A stretch of 64,000 nucleotides of DNA from Candidatus Saccharimonadota bacterium (GCA_028289065.1 JAQGHA010000006.1:26850-90849); one strand, 5' to 3'. Shown: positions 9,198 to 21,370, counted from the first letter of the stretch. A program made the numbers and translations. The notes: generated by a model from the letters alone, not told the origin.

Positions 9198-9663
9198 AAT
9201 CGGCGATATCGCCTGTTTTTATACCAGCTTCATTAACACTTCCAGCCGGTAACTCTAGTACGTAACGAGCGGTGTCTTTTGGTGTATAGATAGTCTGCAC
9301 CGGGTCTTCAACGGGTGCATTTTTCACAATATAGACTACTTTTTTATTACTATCTAACCAAATAATATCGAGCGGGAATTTCATGTCTTTCATCCAAATG
9401 CCATGGGTACTATTGTGGTCGAAAGCCATGAGTAACCCGCCATTTGGTCGAAGCTTTTCAACACCAGATAAACCCTGAATGCGAGTTGGGTCAGTATCGG
9501 CCAGCCACAAAGAATACGCACCGCTGCCAAGGCGAACCTCAGTTGTTGGCTTAAAGGTGGATATCGTAAACGAAACAACAAGCCCAACCAGGATTAATAC
9601 CAAGCCAACTATTAAGATGATTGTTGTATGTGGTCGCCATACAAATAAGCGAAGCTTGTCCAT
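9178..9663 (-). CDS. DUF192 family protein with N-terminal TM
   Basis: RIQGLSGVEKLRPNGGLLMAFDHNSTHGIWMKDMKFPLDIIWLDSNKKVV. Confidence 0.85.
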   Translation of the reverse strand: MDKLRLFVWRPHTTIILIVGLVLILVGLVVSFTISTFKPTTEVRLGSGAYSLWLADTDPTRIQGLSGVEKLRPNGGLLMAFDHNSTHGIWMKDMKFPLDIIWLDSNKKVVYIVKNAPVEDPVQTIYTPKDTARYVLELPAGSVNEAGIKTGDIADFEMDVQ

Positions 9664-9742
9664 GCTGACTAGTATAGCAGAAGCGGGTTATACACCGACT
9701 TTGTCTTGGCTAAAATATACTCCATTTATATGAACCGAAAGT

Positions 9743-11017
9743 TTATATAAGGAAAATGCTATCTAGATGACGTACGAGTAACTTAAGCTCATCGTTCAGG
9801 CTATTGGAATCAAGCGGATCATTAAAACCAATAATACTATACGTCCTTTGCCCGGGTTTTTTCTCTATTCCTATTGCAGTCTCGGGGATAACAACAATTT
9901 CATTCGGCGAATTTAAAGCATCGATGCCCCAACCCAGTCGTAAATATGTACCATTTTTATCATAAACACCTAACTGACATTTGTCAGATAATTGCATAGG
10001 GGTCGTTTCTAAATTCTGCAATTTTAGGTAATAATACGTTGCTGGTAGCATTCGGTTTTCATTAAAAACTGTGGTATCGACTGTTTCTTGTGTTAAGCCT
10101 TCAACGTGCGCTGTTAAAAAATCATTTTTATATCCTACTGCCCGCATTGCCGTGGCGTATAAATGACTTACAGCAGTAAACCGAGGATTTAATTCAATGA
10201 GATAGACAACATTGTTAGTTTCATCGGTTACAATGTCTAATCCAAATACCCCATAATAATCTTCAGCAGCTAGTGACTCATTTACTTCATCAATTATGTT
10301 TTCAATTTTTGATATCCATTTACTAGGAATATTTTCCAGAATAGCTCCACAATACTTTGTTGCCGTATCGACAGCCGAATTATAAACGCCTTCAACGCTC
10401 GTCAAGTCCTTATGCCACCATGGAGCAAAATATGTTTGGCCATTATATCGAATACACTGCAAGGCTCGACTCGTGCCCTTAATATATTCACTTGCAACAA
10501 CTGTTTGATTTGACTCTTGCAAGGATGGCAAAACGATTTTTAAATCATTTTCGTCTTTGATGAAAAAAGTTCCTTTTCCACCTGTTGAATGATCGATTTG
10601 TAAAACAAAAGAAGACGAACCGAGGCTATTTACAAGCTGGCCATAGTCTATTTTCGAAACTTCATTCGCTTCTATCAAAACAAATTTGGGAAATAAGCTA
10701 GCATCAACAACGTGGCGAATATTTACTTTACTTTCTAAACGTTGCGCCGTGTCGTAGGCATTACCAAGGACACGTTTTGTGGTGTCCACGGCTTTCCATG
10801 CTATATAGTCACTTTCAATATCGTCATTATCAATTAATGCCTGTGGAGCACTCTCGACATCAAAATAGGTAACATCATCAAAACCTAAAATATCAGCACT
10901 ATCGCTCGCCGGTCCATTCTTAGCCGCAATTGCTCGCGTCGGGAAGAGTTGATTGTAGTAGACGTAATGAAGCGGATTAGTTACCGCAAGACTAACCTTA
11001 TTTAGCGGAGTGAGCAT
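9743..11017 (-). CDS. ATP-grasp superfamily ligase (cluster member A)
   Basis: ATP-grasp region FVLQIDHSTGGKGTFFIKD ... VVASEYIKG ... VVYLIELNPRFTAVSHLY; overlaps upstream gene by 20 nt. Confidence 0.8.
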   Translation of the reverse strand: MLTPLNKVSLAVTNPLHYVYYNQLFPTRAIAAKNGPASDSADILGFDDVTYFDVESAPQALIDNDDIESDYIAWKAVDTTKRVLGNAYDTAQRLESKVNIRHVVDASLFPKFVLIEANEVSKIDYGQLVNSLGSSSFVLQIDHSTGGKGTFFIKDENDLKIVLPSLQESNQTVVASEYIKGTSRALQCIRYNGQTYFAPWWHKDLTSVEGVYNSAVDTATKYCGAILENIPSKWISKIENIIDEVNESLAAEDYYGVFGLDIVTDETNNVVYLIELNPRFTAVSHLYATAMRAVGYKNDFLTAHVEGLTQETVDTTVFNENRMLPATYYYLKLQNLETTPMQLSDKCQLGVYDKNGTYLRLGWGIDALNSPNEIVVIPETAIGIEKKPGQRTYSIIGFNDPLDSNSLNDELKLLVRHLDSIFLI

Positions 11018-12323
11018 TCGCTTTAACCACTTTTATAGTAACGCCTTTTTCGATCCTGCGAATATCTGCAAGAATTTGCGATCGCTCTTTATGAGCCAGC
11101 GTCACGTCAAAGACACTACTTCCGCCATTCTTAGCAAATTTCAGCGAATCACCCTTAACATGCTTAACTTGGATATCTTCAAAAGAATCTAATTTAGAAA
11201 TTCTCTTGAATCCTTCAATAACATCAAGAATACCTTCTTCTTTTGCGAAGAACTGCAATACAGCTACGGTCTTGCGTGGTCGCTTTTTGATAATTGGTTT
11301 TTGTGGAATTCGAATTAATACGTCATTTAGTAAATGATCAATACCAAAGCTTAATTGGTACATTTTTGGACGATACCCACCCATACGCGGACCAACCTCA
11401 ATTATTTTCCAGCCTTCTTCAGTTCGCATAAGCTCAACGTGACATGTAATGTTACGTAAGCCAAGTGCGTGAATAGCTTCTGTCACAGCATGGTTAGCGT
11501 CATCAATACGATGATCTTTTAATTGTACGGGCATGATACGAAGGTAACCGAAAAAATCATCAAATCCAACATTAGCGCCGGTTTTTACAAATACTGGCGG
11601 GCAATGGTAGACATAGCCTCTTGCGTTAACGTATGCATCGATTGAGTACATCGTACCTTCCATAAATTCTTCAACAAGAACCTTAGGCTTGTCGTCACGT
11701 TCGCGTTCTTTATATAGTTTGTTGAGGGAATTCATTACTTGACGTAAGCTTTTTTCAAATTCTTCACGATAATAGCAAATTGTAACGTGCTTACTGGCCG
11801 CAAGTCCGGCTGGCTTAATAACCAGTGGGAATTGAATATATTTTTCAACTCGATTTAATGTCGATTCTCTCATATTTTCAACAACCATGAACTTAGGGCT
11901 AATTTCAGGGGCTCGTTCTTGAATTCGTTGTCGCATCTCTACCTTATCGGTAGCCCAGTTAAGCGATTCTTGTGTCGGTGCAAATAAGTAAGGAATATGT
12001 GGAATAATCTTCTTATAAGTGCGGATGTTATATTCACGCGAACATGTCGCGGCTAAAAGGCGGTCGCTATATGGTTGGAGGGCTTGTGAAATAATTTCAT
12101 CGTTAAGTTTTTTGAATACTAAAGGTAATTCAATGATTTTTTTACGGTATGCAGCAGAGGCTTTCTTTGAAAAATCTTTTGAACTCTCATTACCCATATA
12201 TAAGGCCTGTACATTTTTTTTATATTTTTTTTCGTAAGCAGTAACAACAGCACCCGCTTCATCGCGAGTTCCACCAACAAATAAAATCAAATCGCGCTGT
12301 TGCGCCTCATGGAACTCTGGCAT
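10998..12323 (-). CDS. ATP-grasp superfamily ligase, carbamoyl-P synthetase L/amino-acid ligase-like (member B)
   Basis: FPLVIKPAGLAASKHVTICY ... VLVEEFMEGTMYSIDAYV ... GWKIIEVGPRMGGYRPKM. Confidence 0.85.
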   Translation of the reverse strand: MPEFHEAQQRDLILFVGGTRDEAGAVVTAYEKKYKKNVQALYMGNESSKDFSKKASAAYRKKIIELPLVFKKLNDEIISQALQPYSDRLLAATCSREYNIRTYKKIIPHIPYLFAPTQESLNWATDKVEMRQRIQERAPEISPKFMVVENMRESTLNRVEKYIQFPLVIKPAGLAASKHVTICYYREEFEKSLRQVMNSLNKLYKERERDDKPKVLVEEFMEGTMYSIDAYVNARGYVYHCPPVFVKTGANVGFDDFFGYLRIMPVQLKDHRIDDANHAVTEAIHALGLRNITCHVELMRTEEGWKIIEVGPRMGGYRPKMYQLSFGIDHLLNDVLIRIPQKPIIKKRPRKTVAVLQFFAKEEGILDVIEGFKRISKLDSFEDIQVKHVKGDSLKFAKNGGSSVFDVTLAHKERSQILADIRRIEKGVTIKVVKANAHSAK

Positions 12324-12438
12324 GCTGTATCTTTCTTATGTTAGTTGTTACTACTAGTTTTACCGCACAACTACGGTTATGTCTATCGTTTAATTCTGTC
12401 TTATTATAACATTTGTGAGCGCTTTTTGCAATACTCTG

Positions 12439-13371
12439 TTATGAAGTTACCCAATCAAGATAGGTATCTGCTACATGCCTAGAATCACCATAGTGAGGAT
12501 ACTCGTGGAGGCCGAAGCTTGGCGCGGTATTTATTTCAATTAAATAGCCTGTTCCTGATTCATCAATAATATAATCGACACCGGCAACATCAAGTCGTAA
12601 ATATTCAACCAACCGCTTTGCTTCTTGGGCAATATTTGGACTAACAGTATCTGTCACATCAATAGACACACCACCTTGACCAATATTAGCCGTTCCGACA
12701 ACTTGAACTTTTTCGCCCATACCAGGTACTATCGCTACTGATTCTTTTAGATAAGCGTACGCCACATCGGTATTGATAAGTGTTTTGGTTAACTCGTACC
12801 CTTGACCTCGGTCGCCTTTCGTATTTTCTATACCAATCAATTCGGTAAGTGTATGTTCCCCATCACCTACAACGAACGCTGGTTCCCGGATAGCAGCTGC
12901 AGCTAATTCACCACCTATAAATAAAAGCCTATAATCGTCACCTTCAACGTGTTTTTGCAATATGGTCGTTGATCCGAACGTTTGCGCTAATTCAACTGCA
13001 TCATGCAACCCTTGTTCGGTAGTTACGTTTACAGTTATTCCGTTGCCATGACTTTGGTCATGGGGTTTAACAACAACTTTTTTATTTGTCTTCAAAAATT
13101 CATTTGCTTGATTATAATCTGTGAAAATTTCTGTTGGCGCAAGCGATGCTAAATTGTTCTTTTTTACTAAATCGTATAAAAGGTTTTTGTACTTAGTTAT
13201 AAAGCCATTAACACCTGATCCACGGTATGAGGTTAAGTTGTGAAAGTAATACGTTTCGTTTTTATCTGTAATAACTTCAAAAAAATCGAGCGATTCATCT
13301 ATTAAATTTGCCGTCCACCCTCGTTTAACAGCTGCTTCAATAATTGCTCTGGTGGTAATACTTACTTGCAT
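12439..13371 (-). CDS. ATP-grasp ligase of the cyanophycin synthetase/GshF type (member C)
   Basis: KVVVKPHDQSHGNGITVNV ... DYRLLFIGGELAAAAIREPAFVVGDGEHTL ... GTGYLIEINTAPSFGLHEYP. Confidence 0.85.
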   Translation of the reverse strand: MQVSITTRAIIEAAVKRGWTANLIDESLDFFEVITDKNETYYFHNLTSYRGSGVNGFITKYKNLLYDLVKKNNLASLAPTEIFTDYNQANEFLKTNKKVVVKPHDQSHGNGITVNVTTEQGLHDAVELAQTFGSTTILQKHVEGDDYRLLFIGGELAAAAIREPAFVVGDGEHTLTELIGIENTKGDRGQGYELTKTLINTDVAYAYLKESVAIVPGMGEKVQVVGTANIGQGGVSIDVTDTVSPNIAQEAKRLVEYLRLDVAGVDYIIDESGTGYLIEINTAPSFGLHEYPHYGDSRHVADTYLDWVTS

Positions 13372-13429
13372 TCATTCAGTATACCACATGCTATTTTACA
13401 AAGTAAAGGTTTTATGCTATAATTAACAT

Positions 13430-14356
13430 ATGGAATCGACTGAATTTTCTTCTCAAAGAAAAAATCTTAATATTAACGGTTTGTTTATTGGTGGCGGTTT
13501 ACCCCTTAAAGGAAATACTGATCCAACCGAAAGCATACCTTTACTAGACGCGAGCTTAGAATTAGCTAAGGTAAGTAAACCTAACTTATTAATAGTCTCC
13601 TCTGCCCGTTGGTCCAATAAGGCATCTACCGAAGAAACATTGGTAAATTTTCAAAACTATTTTGAATATCGTGGACTATCTACAAAATCACTTCACCCTT
13701 TTCTTGGGTTTGATAAATCAGAGCGTGAAAGCGCTACGGAACCTTTGCCTATTATTGACGAGACCCAAGTACCTGAGACTGAAGAATTATCTGAAAGAAT
13801 TTCAGAAGCTGATTTAATTTATGTTTTAGGTGGCGATGCGAATCGAATGCTGAATACCGCCTGGCGGCCATTAGGTATCGACACTATGCTTAAAAATGCC
13901 GCTGAACGTGGAACTGTTTTTACAGGCAATAGTGCCGGGTGTTTAGCCTGGTTTGAATATGGCTTAAGTGCAAGTACAAGCTTGAGCGCCGAGTATGAAC
14001 AGAAAGATTATAACAAGTTCAAACTAGTCAAAGGCTTGGGTTGGGTAGCGAACACAATTTGTAGCCCTCACTATGATCAACTGATTCATGGGCGATCACG
14101 TGAAGATGCGCTCATTAGCGTTATTAAAGACCGAGAGCGCGTTAATGAAATTGGTATGGGAATCGATAACGACGTAGCCCTGCAGATTATTAACGGCAAT
14201 GAAGGAAGCGTGGTGAGGGGCCCAGGTAGTGGACGAAGGTCGATTCATTCTTTGCGATTTACTAATCACGGTGTAGCTACTGAAGAACTAACTCCAGATT
14301 CTGGCACCTTTGCACTTTCTTCGCTCTTCAACTCAGCCGACAATTCGTCCTTGTAA
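13430..14356 (+). CDS. S51-family serine peptidase (dipeptidase E/cyanophycinase-like)
   Basis: LIYVLGGDANRML and nucleophile elbow FTGNSAGCLAWF. Confidence 0.85.
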   Translation: MESTEFSSQRKNLNINGLFIGGGLPLKGNTDPTESIPLLDASLELAKVSKPNLLIVSSARWSNKASTEETLVNFQNYFEYRGLSTKSLHPFLGFDKSERESATEPLPIIDETQVPETEELSERISEADLIYVLGGDANRMLNTAWRPLGIDTMLKNAAERGTVFTGNSAGCLAWFEYGLSASTSLSAEYEQKDYNKFKLVKGLGWVANTICSPHYDQLIHGRSREDALISVIKDRERVNEIGMGIDNDVALQIINGNEGSVVRGPGSGRRSIHSLRFTNHGVATEELTPDSGTFALSSLFNSADNSSL

Positions 14357-14366
14357 GAGTTACGGA

Positions 14367-15440
14367 CTAATCGCTAAAATCTCGTAATATTTCTTTTTGC
14401 TTCTTGGAAAGCTTGGTTGGAGTATCAACCGTAATGCTCACAATATGTGGCCCGCGCCTATCGCTATTCATATGTGGCACACCATGCCCAGATAGCTTGA
14501 AATCAGTACCTGATTGCGTTCCGGCTGGCACTTTCATACGAACTGTACCGTCAACGGTTTCAACTTCAATTTCCGTTCCCAGGGCTGCGTCTACCATGTC
14601 GACATGCTCTTCCGAAAGAACAATATCACCTTCACGGGTAAACTTTTTATGCGCTTTTACACGAATGTGAACATAGAGGTCACCTTTTTCACCATCAGTA
14701 ATTGCCTCGCCACGGCCACTAAGGCGCATAGTCGCTCCGTCATCGATACCAGCCGGAATTTTAACCTTAATTGATTGCTTTCGACGTTGTGTACCAGTAC
14801 CTCGACAAACGGTACAGACTTTTTCTGGAATCTTGCCACGACCATGACAGGTATCACATGGAACAGTTTGTTGAATAGCACCAAACATTGTATTCATGAC
14901 TCGGGTTTGCTGGCCAGCCCCATGACAGGTAGGGCAAGTCTTTAAGTCATGGCCAGGTTCAACAGTTGTGCCCTTACAGTGTTCACAGGTATCGTCGATA
15001 TCAAGGGTCATTTCGTGTTCGATGCCAAAAATAGCTTCTTCAAATGTTAATTGAAGCTGCACCTCTACATCACGACCGCGCTGAGGACCACGTTGGCGTT
15101 GGCCACCGCCACCGAAGAATTGGCTGAATATATCGCCTAAGCCATCGCCAAAGTCGAAATTGCCGGTTTGACCACCGAAACCCTCGAATGGGTTTCCGCC
15201 ACCGCCACCACCGCCGCTTGCACCACCAACACCCGCATGACCAAATTGGTCGTAGCGTTGGCGTTTTTGGGCGTCTTTAAGAATGTCGTAGGCTTCGTTA
15301 ATTTCTTTAAACTTTTCCTCATTACCACCCTCTTTGTCGGGGTGATGCAAAACAGCGGCGCGTCGGTACGCCTTTTTAATTTCATCAGCCGAAGCGGCCT
15401 TTGAAACACCTAAAACTTCATAGTAATCTCGTTTACTCAT
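14367..15440 (-). CDS. dnaJ: Chaperone DnaJ
   Basis: J domain HHPDKEGG, G/F region, four CxxCxGxG-type zinc repeats; start reset to MSKRDYYEVLG. Confidence 0.97.
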   Translation of the reverse strand: MSKRDYYEVLGVSKAASADEIKKAYRRAAVLHHPDKEGGNEEKFKEINEAYDILKDAQKRQRYDQFGHAGVGGASGGGGGGGNPFEGFGGQTGNFDFGDGLGDIFSQFFGGGGQRQRGPQRGRDVEVQLQLTFEEAIFGIEHEMTLDIDDTCEHCKGTTVEPGHDLKTCPTCHGAGQQTRVMNTMFGAIQQTVPCDTCHGRGKIPEKVCTVCRGTGTQRRKQSIKVKIPAGIDDGATMRLSGRGEAITDGEKGDLYVHIRVKAHKKFTREGDIVLSEEHVDMVDAALGTEIEVETVDGTVRMKVPAGTQSGTDFKLSGHGVPHMNSDRRGPHIVSITVDTPTKLSKKQKEILRDFSD

Positions 15441-15462
15441 ATCTGTTACTAGTATAAAACAT

Positions 15463-15489
15463 CTAGCACTCATATGTCTAGAGTGCTAG
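15463..15489. promoter_or_regulatory. CIRCE operator upstream of dnaJ
   Basis: CTAGCACTC-ATATGTCTA-GAGTGCTAG, perfect 9-9-9 inverted repeat. Confidence 0.93.
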
Positions 15490-15564
15490 ATACTTAAGAC
15501 GTTAAAAAGTCTTAAGCGCTTACGCTATTTCGTTTGCAGGAATTTCGCGCTATACTGACCAGTA

Positions 15565-16683
15565 ATGAAACCTCTTATCCGCGCCATTGGAGCCGTTGCT
15601 GGCCTCATCCATGCTGAATACCGCCAACTATACAACCGTTACTTCGGAAAAATTGAACGTTTCCCCGGTAATGCTCGAGAAATCTGCCAGCAAATTGTCG
15701 ATCGACTTTGGTATGGTGACTTTTACCGCACCAGCCTCGGACACTATAATTTCTTCTGGATGCGTGACTTCGGAACAGTCGCCCAATCATTGGTTCGCTT
15801 AAACCAAACAACACACGTCCACCACACATTAAGGTGGGCCTTGCGTCACTACATGCGGGCTGGCGCTATTAAATTATGTATTGATAAAGCCGGAAATGTA
15901 TTTAATGCCCCTGGCCGTCAGAGCATTGACGCTTTGCCTTGGCTTTTGCATTCATTGACTGTTAGTGAATATAATCTAAATGATAAAGAGCGAGAATTTT
16001 TAAATAAAGAGCTTCGCAACTATTCATCGACGTTCCTTGATGAAAGTGGCGATATCTTACCAAACATTATTTTTGCCGAAATGCGCGATGCTGTGTATTA
16101 CAATCGCAGCGCTTACGCTATTTCATTGGTTGGTAGGCTGGCTCAATGTGTTGATTCACTCAACCTGTCTGATTTTCACTTTGCACCCGAACGTTACAGC
16201 GACATCCTTATTCATAACTACTGGACAGGTGATTATTTTCGGGCTGACCGCTCCAGCCAAACCTTTAGCTCCGACAGTGCTTTAATGCCGTTCTTTTTAG
16301 GAATAGTCGATGATGCCGTCATGGTTGGAAAAACTATGGATTATATTACTACCAAAGAACTGAACAAGCCCTACCCAATGAAGTATGGTGAAGAACCAGA
16401 GAAACCCCTTCGCTACCGTTTTGGCATGGGGCCAATTTCAATGCCTAACTATACCGAGACCAGCATATGGACGTGGCACGCCACATACTATCTACACCTT
16501 TTAAAACGGTACAATCGAGCTGAATATATTGAACAATACCGAGCCTTCAGTAGCTTGATTGAACGCCACGGTAGTTATCCTGAACTCTTAGCACCAGATG
16601 GTTCATGGTATTATGCGCCTTTTTACCGGGCAGACCCAGGGATGATATGGGCTGCGTTATTCCTGGAATTACCTGAAAGTTAA
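15565..16683 (+). CDS. Six-hairpin glycosidase-like protein
   Basis: HYNFFWMRDFGTVAQSLV ... FAEMRDAVYYNRSAYAI ... (alpha/alpha)6-like repeats. Confidence 0.6.
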   Translation: MKPLIRAIGAVAGLIHAEYRQLYNRYFGKIERFPGNAREICQQIVDRLWYGDFYRTSLGHYNFFWMRDFGTVAQSLVRLNQTTHVHHTLRWALRHYMRAGAIKLCIDKAGNVFNAPGRQSIDALPWLLHSLTVSEYNLNDKEREFLNKELRNYSSTFLDESGDILPNIIFAEMRDAVYYNRSAYAISLVGRLAQCVDSLNLSDFHFAPERYSDILIHNYWTGDYFRADRSSQTFSSDSALMPFFLGIVDDAVMVGKTMDYITTKELNKPYPMKYGEEPEKPLRYRFGMGPISMPNYTETSIWTWHATYYLHLLKRYNRAEYIEQYRAFSSLIERHGSYPELLAPDGSWYYAPFYRADPGMIWAALFLELPES

Positions 16684-16703
16684 ATTAGCATCAAGTTTAT
16701 TAA

Positions 16704-16733
16704 AAAATCCCCGCTACTAATAGCGGGGATTTT
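16704..16733. terminator. Bidirectional terminator between glycosidase-like gene and dnaK
   Basis: AAAATCCCCGCTA-CTAA-TAGCGGGGATTTT. Confidence 0.88.
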
Positions 16734-16755
16734 TATTGACTAACAGTAGCGAGGG

Positions 16756-18651
<1,896 letters not shown>

Positions 18652-18701
18652 ATTATATTCTCCTATTTAACAAAAATTCTTTATATCTATCTACATATAT
18701 T

Positions 18702-18728
18702 CTAGCACTCTCGGTATGAGATTGCCAA
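18702..18728. promoter_or_regulatory. Degenerate second CIRCE-like site upstream of dnaK
   Basis: CTAGCACTC-TCGGTATGA-GATTGCCAA; right arm matches the CIRCE consensus at 7/9. Confidence 0.5.
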
Positions 18729-18748
18729 GTATTCCTATTATAAGAAAG

Positions 18749-18775
18749 TTAGCACTCTAATGTCAAGAGTGCTAA
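18749..18775. promoter_or_regulatory. CIRCE operator upstream of dnaK
   Basis: TTAGCACTC-TAATGTCAA-GAGTGCTAA, exact consensus. Confidence 0.97.
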
Positions 18776-18932
18776 TAAAAAAACTTTTGCCTTTTTCTAT
18801 TGATATTTAAGGTGCAGAAGACTATTATCAATACGTCTTACTGAAACTCATTCCAAACCAATAAAGCCAGCAAGAAGTGAATCCGCTAGAGGAAATACCT
18901 CGGTGGTTTTTTATATTACAGGGAAGGAAACC

Positions 18933-19325
18933 ATGTCAACCGCACTGATTGCTCTTCGACTGCCATTGCAAAAGAAAATAGCTGAAAAGCCCAAGCAACT
19001 CACGCCGGCGCAGAAGCTGATCGAGAGTTACAAACAAGCCATCTTGCGCGACTTCTCAGTTGCGCGAACCCACCAGATACACGGGAAGTATGAGCTGTTT
19101 GTTACGCCAGTTTCTCCCGTCATGCGTATGGATAAAAAGTCGTGTGTAAAAGCCGACATCACTGGATACGATTGCGAGACAGCGCGGTTGCTTAAGCAGT
19201 TATACCGCGAACTTTGCCCCGACGACGCCGAAGTCGTAGCCAATGTCGACGACAAAAAGCCTACGGTTCGCTACGACCAAAAAAAGCATATTTACTTGCT
19301 TCATGTGTACTTCACGTTCAACTAG
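18933..19325 (+). CDS. Hypothetical protein, higher GC than flanks
   Basis: Open frame with RBS AGGGAAGGAAACC before ATG; no recognised family. Confidence 0.55.
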   Translation: MSTALIALRLPLQKKIAEKPKQLTPAQKLIESYKQAILRDFSVARTHQIHGKYELFVTPVSPVMRMDKKSCVKADITGYDCETARLLKQLYRELCPDDAEVVANVDDKKPTVRYDQKKHIYLLHVYFTFN

Positions 19326-19450
19326 AACGCGACGGTCGCTGCACGTATATTTGCCAAGCTGGAGCATCCCGCGGTCAGACAAGGTGCCTTCCCTGTCTGA
19401 TCCTAAGGTCATTTTATATAAAACGGTCTTAGGATTAGATGTATAAACTT

Positions 19451-21370
19451 TTAAGTATCATCACGCATATCTTTAATAGGGCTTCGCCGCGCGCCCAGCA
19501 AAATCGGTATTATCGATGCGATTAAGCCAGCCGCGATAATAACTCCAGCAATGGCTAGTAGGTATGGCGAGCTCAGACTGAAGAGATGAAATTCACGAGT
19601 AGTATCGGAGGCAGCGTACGCCAGTCGCGCACCAAGCGTAGCATCATGCCAAAACATAAGTTCAACTACACCCGCTAATACTACCGCCAGTATAACTGCA
19701 AAAATAACCGCCCTTAAACATAGTAGTAATGTATACATACCGTAAATTGTTCCAATATCGCTGCGCTTAGCGCCGATGGCTCGAAATATAGCACTTTCGC
19801 GCCGTCCTTCGGCTACGGTTCGGCCTATCATGCTTCCTAATATGATAATTGCTACAGTGCCTACAATTAAGAAGACCCATACTAATACCCCTTCAAACAT
19901 TCGACGTAGTTCATCAACAACTAAAACGCCACTACCGAATGGCGAAACATACATATCACCCGTAACAGTTCCGCCTATTGTCGCACCCGTTTTTTCCATC
20001 AAGGCTCTGGCTTGTTCTTTGTCGCCAAACTCAACCAAGTAATTTTCTGGGAGATAGTAGGCTGCTGCTGTAGTTAAGTCTATTTTATTTGCAAAAATAG
20101 CATCGGGACGATACTGAACAGGAACTTCCTGTAGCATATCCGCCGGAATAGTTAAGGAGTTGTAGCCCAACCAAGAACCTAAGAAGCCTTGAATCAAGCT
20201 ACTTACCGACCCATCAGACATGGTAAGGGGGTCGTTGGAAACACCGATGCCGCGTATGATAACTTTCATTTGCATTGGCTCACCGATATACTCACCTACC
20301 TCTTTATCGTATAAAACCTGGTTAGCATCTTGCTTCTTTTCATTCGCTGTTCGGCTGTCCGCTGAGATAGTAACTGCACCACAGTCAGAGTCAGACGGGA
20401 CTGAATAGGTTAGATGCGGTTTTGTATATTCTTTGTTGCTGACATTACGGGCGATGTCAGCTTTTTGGGTGAGTGCTTGAGTTAACAGCAATTGCGAAGC
20501 CTGGTTGCGATAACAATAAGACACAGTTGCCTCGTGTATACGTAAACGCACCTCTTTGAGACGTTGTAGCTTTTCATCAGTAGCAGCACTACTAGAAAGC
20601 GGTTTATTGCCTAAAATCTTTTCTGCAGTTGAATAAGGAATAATTGCAGGTATCTCGCCTTTTGACGAGTCAAAGGTCTTCACACTAATGAATGGCTTCG
20701 TAAGAGATGCTTCTAGGATATTTAAAGTCGGCGGATCATTATTTGTACCGAAACTTTGTTGACGGCTGCCGCCATTCTGATTCAAAATCTCTTTTCCATC
20801 CTTCATATACGTCAGCATGCCATCACTCGGTTGTAGATTTTGATTAAGACCGAGTACTTTTGCGGTTGAATAAGGTTTAATATATGCGTTGATATCAAAC
20901 GGTGTGTATACCTGTGCCCGCCGAGCTGCTCCAATTTGTTGCACTGCTACACTTCCGAAACTAGAATCATTAATTGTCTTCTGTTTTGTGGATGGGTCGA
21001 TCCCTATTGGCGACGGGTCCTGAGTGGGTGCATCGTACATTACTGAATATTTTTTAGCCGCCGCCTGCTTCTTTTGCACTAATGCATTGTGGGCTTTCTC
21101 GACTTCGGCTATAAATTCGGGATCATCTCGGTGATCGTATTCATTAAATCCATTATCTTGAGGCATATGGGATACCGAGAGAACGGTACGATTATTCAAA
21201 CCTTCGTCGCTAAAGCGGTCAACACTGTCAAACACACCCTGAGCTACAATAATAACCGCCGCGATTAAACCAAACAGCAGCCCGGCAACAGCTATCGCAA
21301 TTCCCGTCCGAACACGGTGAGTGCGTAACTTTGTATAGGCTAAGACAGCCGCATCACCAAGACGGATCAT
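19451..21370 (-). CDS. ABC transporter permease, MacB/FtsX-like
   Basis: N-terminal TM, large extracytoplasmic region, C-terminal FtsX-like helices (FLIVGTVAIIILGSMIGRTVAEGRRESAIFRAIGAKRSDIG). Confidence 0.85.
   Translation of the reverse strand: MIRLGDAAVLAYTKLRTHRVRTGIAIAVAGLLFGLIAAVIIVAQGVFDSVDRFSDEGLNNRTVLSVSHMPQDNGFNEYDHRDDPEFIAEVEKAHNALVQKKQAAAKKYSVMYDAPTQDPSPIGIDPSTKQKTINDSSFGSVAVQQIGAARRAQVYTPFDINAYIKPYSTAKVLGLNQNLQPSDGMLTYMKDGKEILNQNGGSRQQSFGTNNDPPTLNILEASLTKPFISVKTFDSSKGEIPAIIPYSTAEKILGNKPLSSSAATDEKLQRLKEVRLRIHEATVSYCYRNQASQLLLTQALTQKADIARNVSNKEYTKPHLTYSVPSDSDCGAVTISADSRTANEKKQDANQVLYDKEVGEYIGEPMQMKVIIRGIGVSNDPLTMSDGSVSSLIQGFLGSWLGYNSLTIPADMLQEVPVQYRPDAIFANKIDLTTAAAYYLPENYLVEFGDKEQARALMEKTGATIGGTVTGDMYVSPFGSGVLVVDELRRMFEGVLVWVFLIVGTVAIIILGSMIGRTVAEGRRESAIFRAIGAKRSDIGTIYGMYTLLLCLRAVIFAVILAVVLAGVVELMFWHDATLGARLAYAASDTTREFHLFSLSSPYLLAIAGVIIAAGLIASIIPILLGARRSPIKDMRDDT

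Noticed and set aside
14404-15409. Several ORFs overlapping dnaJ on both strands
   Set aside because: Alternative frames of the Gly-rich and zinc-finger coding sequence.
19393-19436. Terminator ATCCTAAG...CTTAGGAT after the 18933 ORF
   Set aside because: Long loop and no clear T-run; not confident enough to list as a feature.
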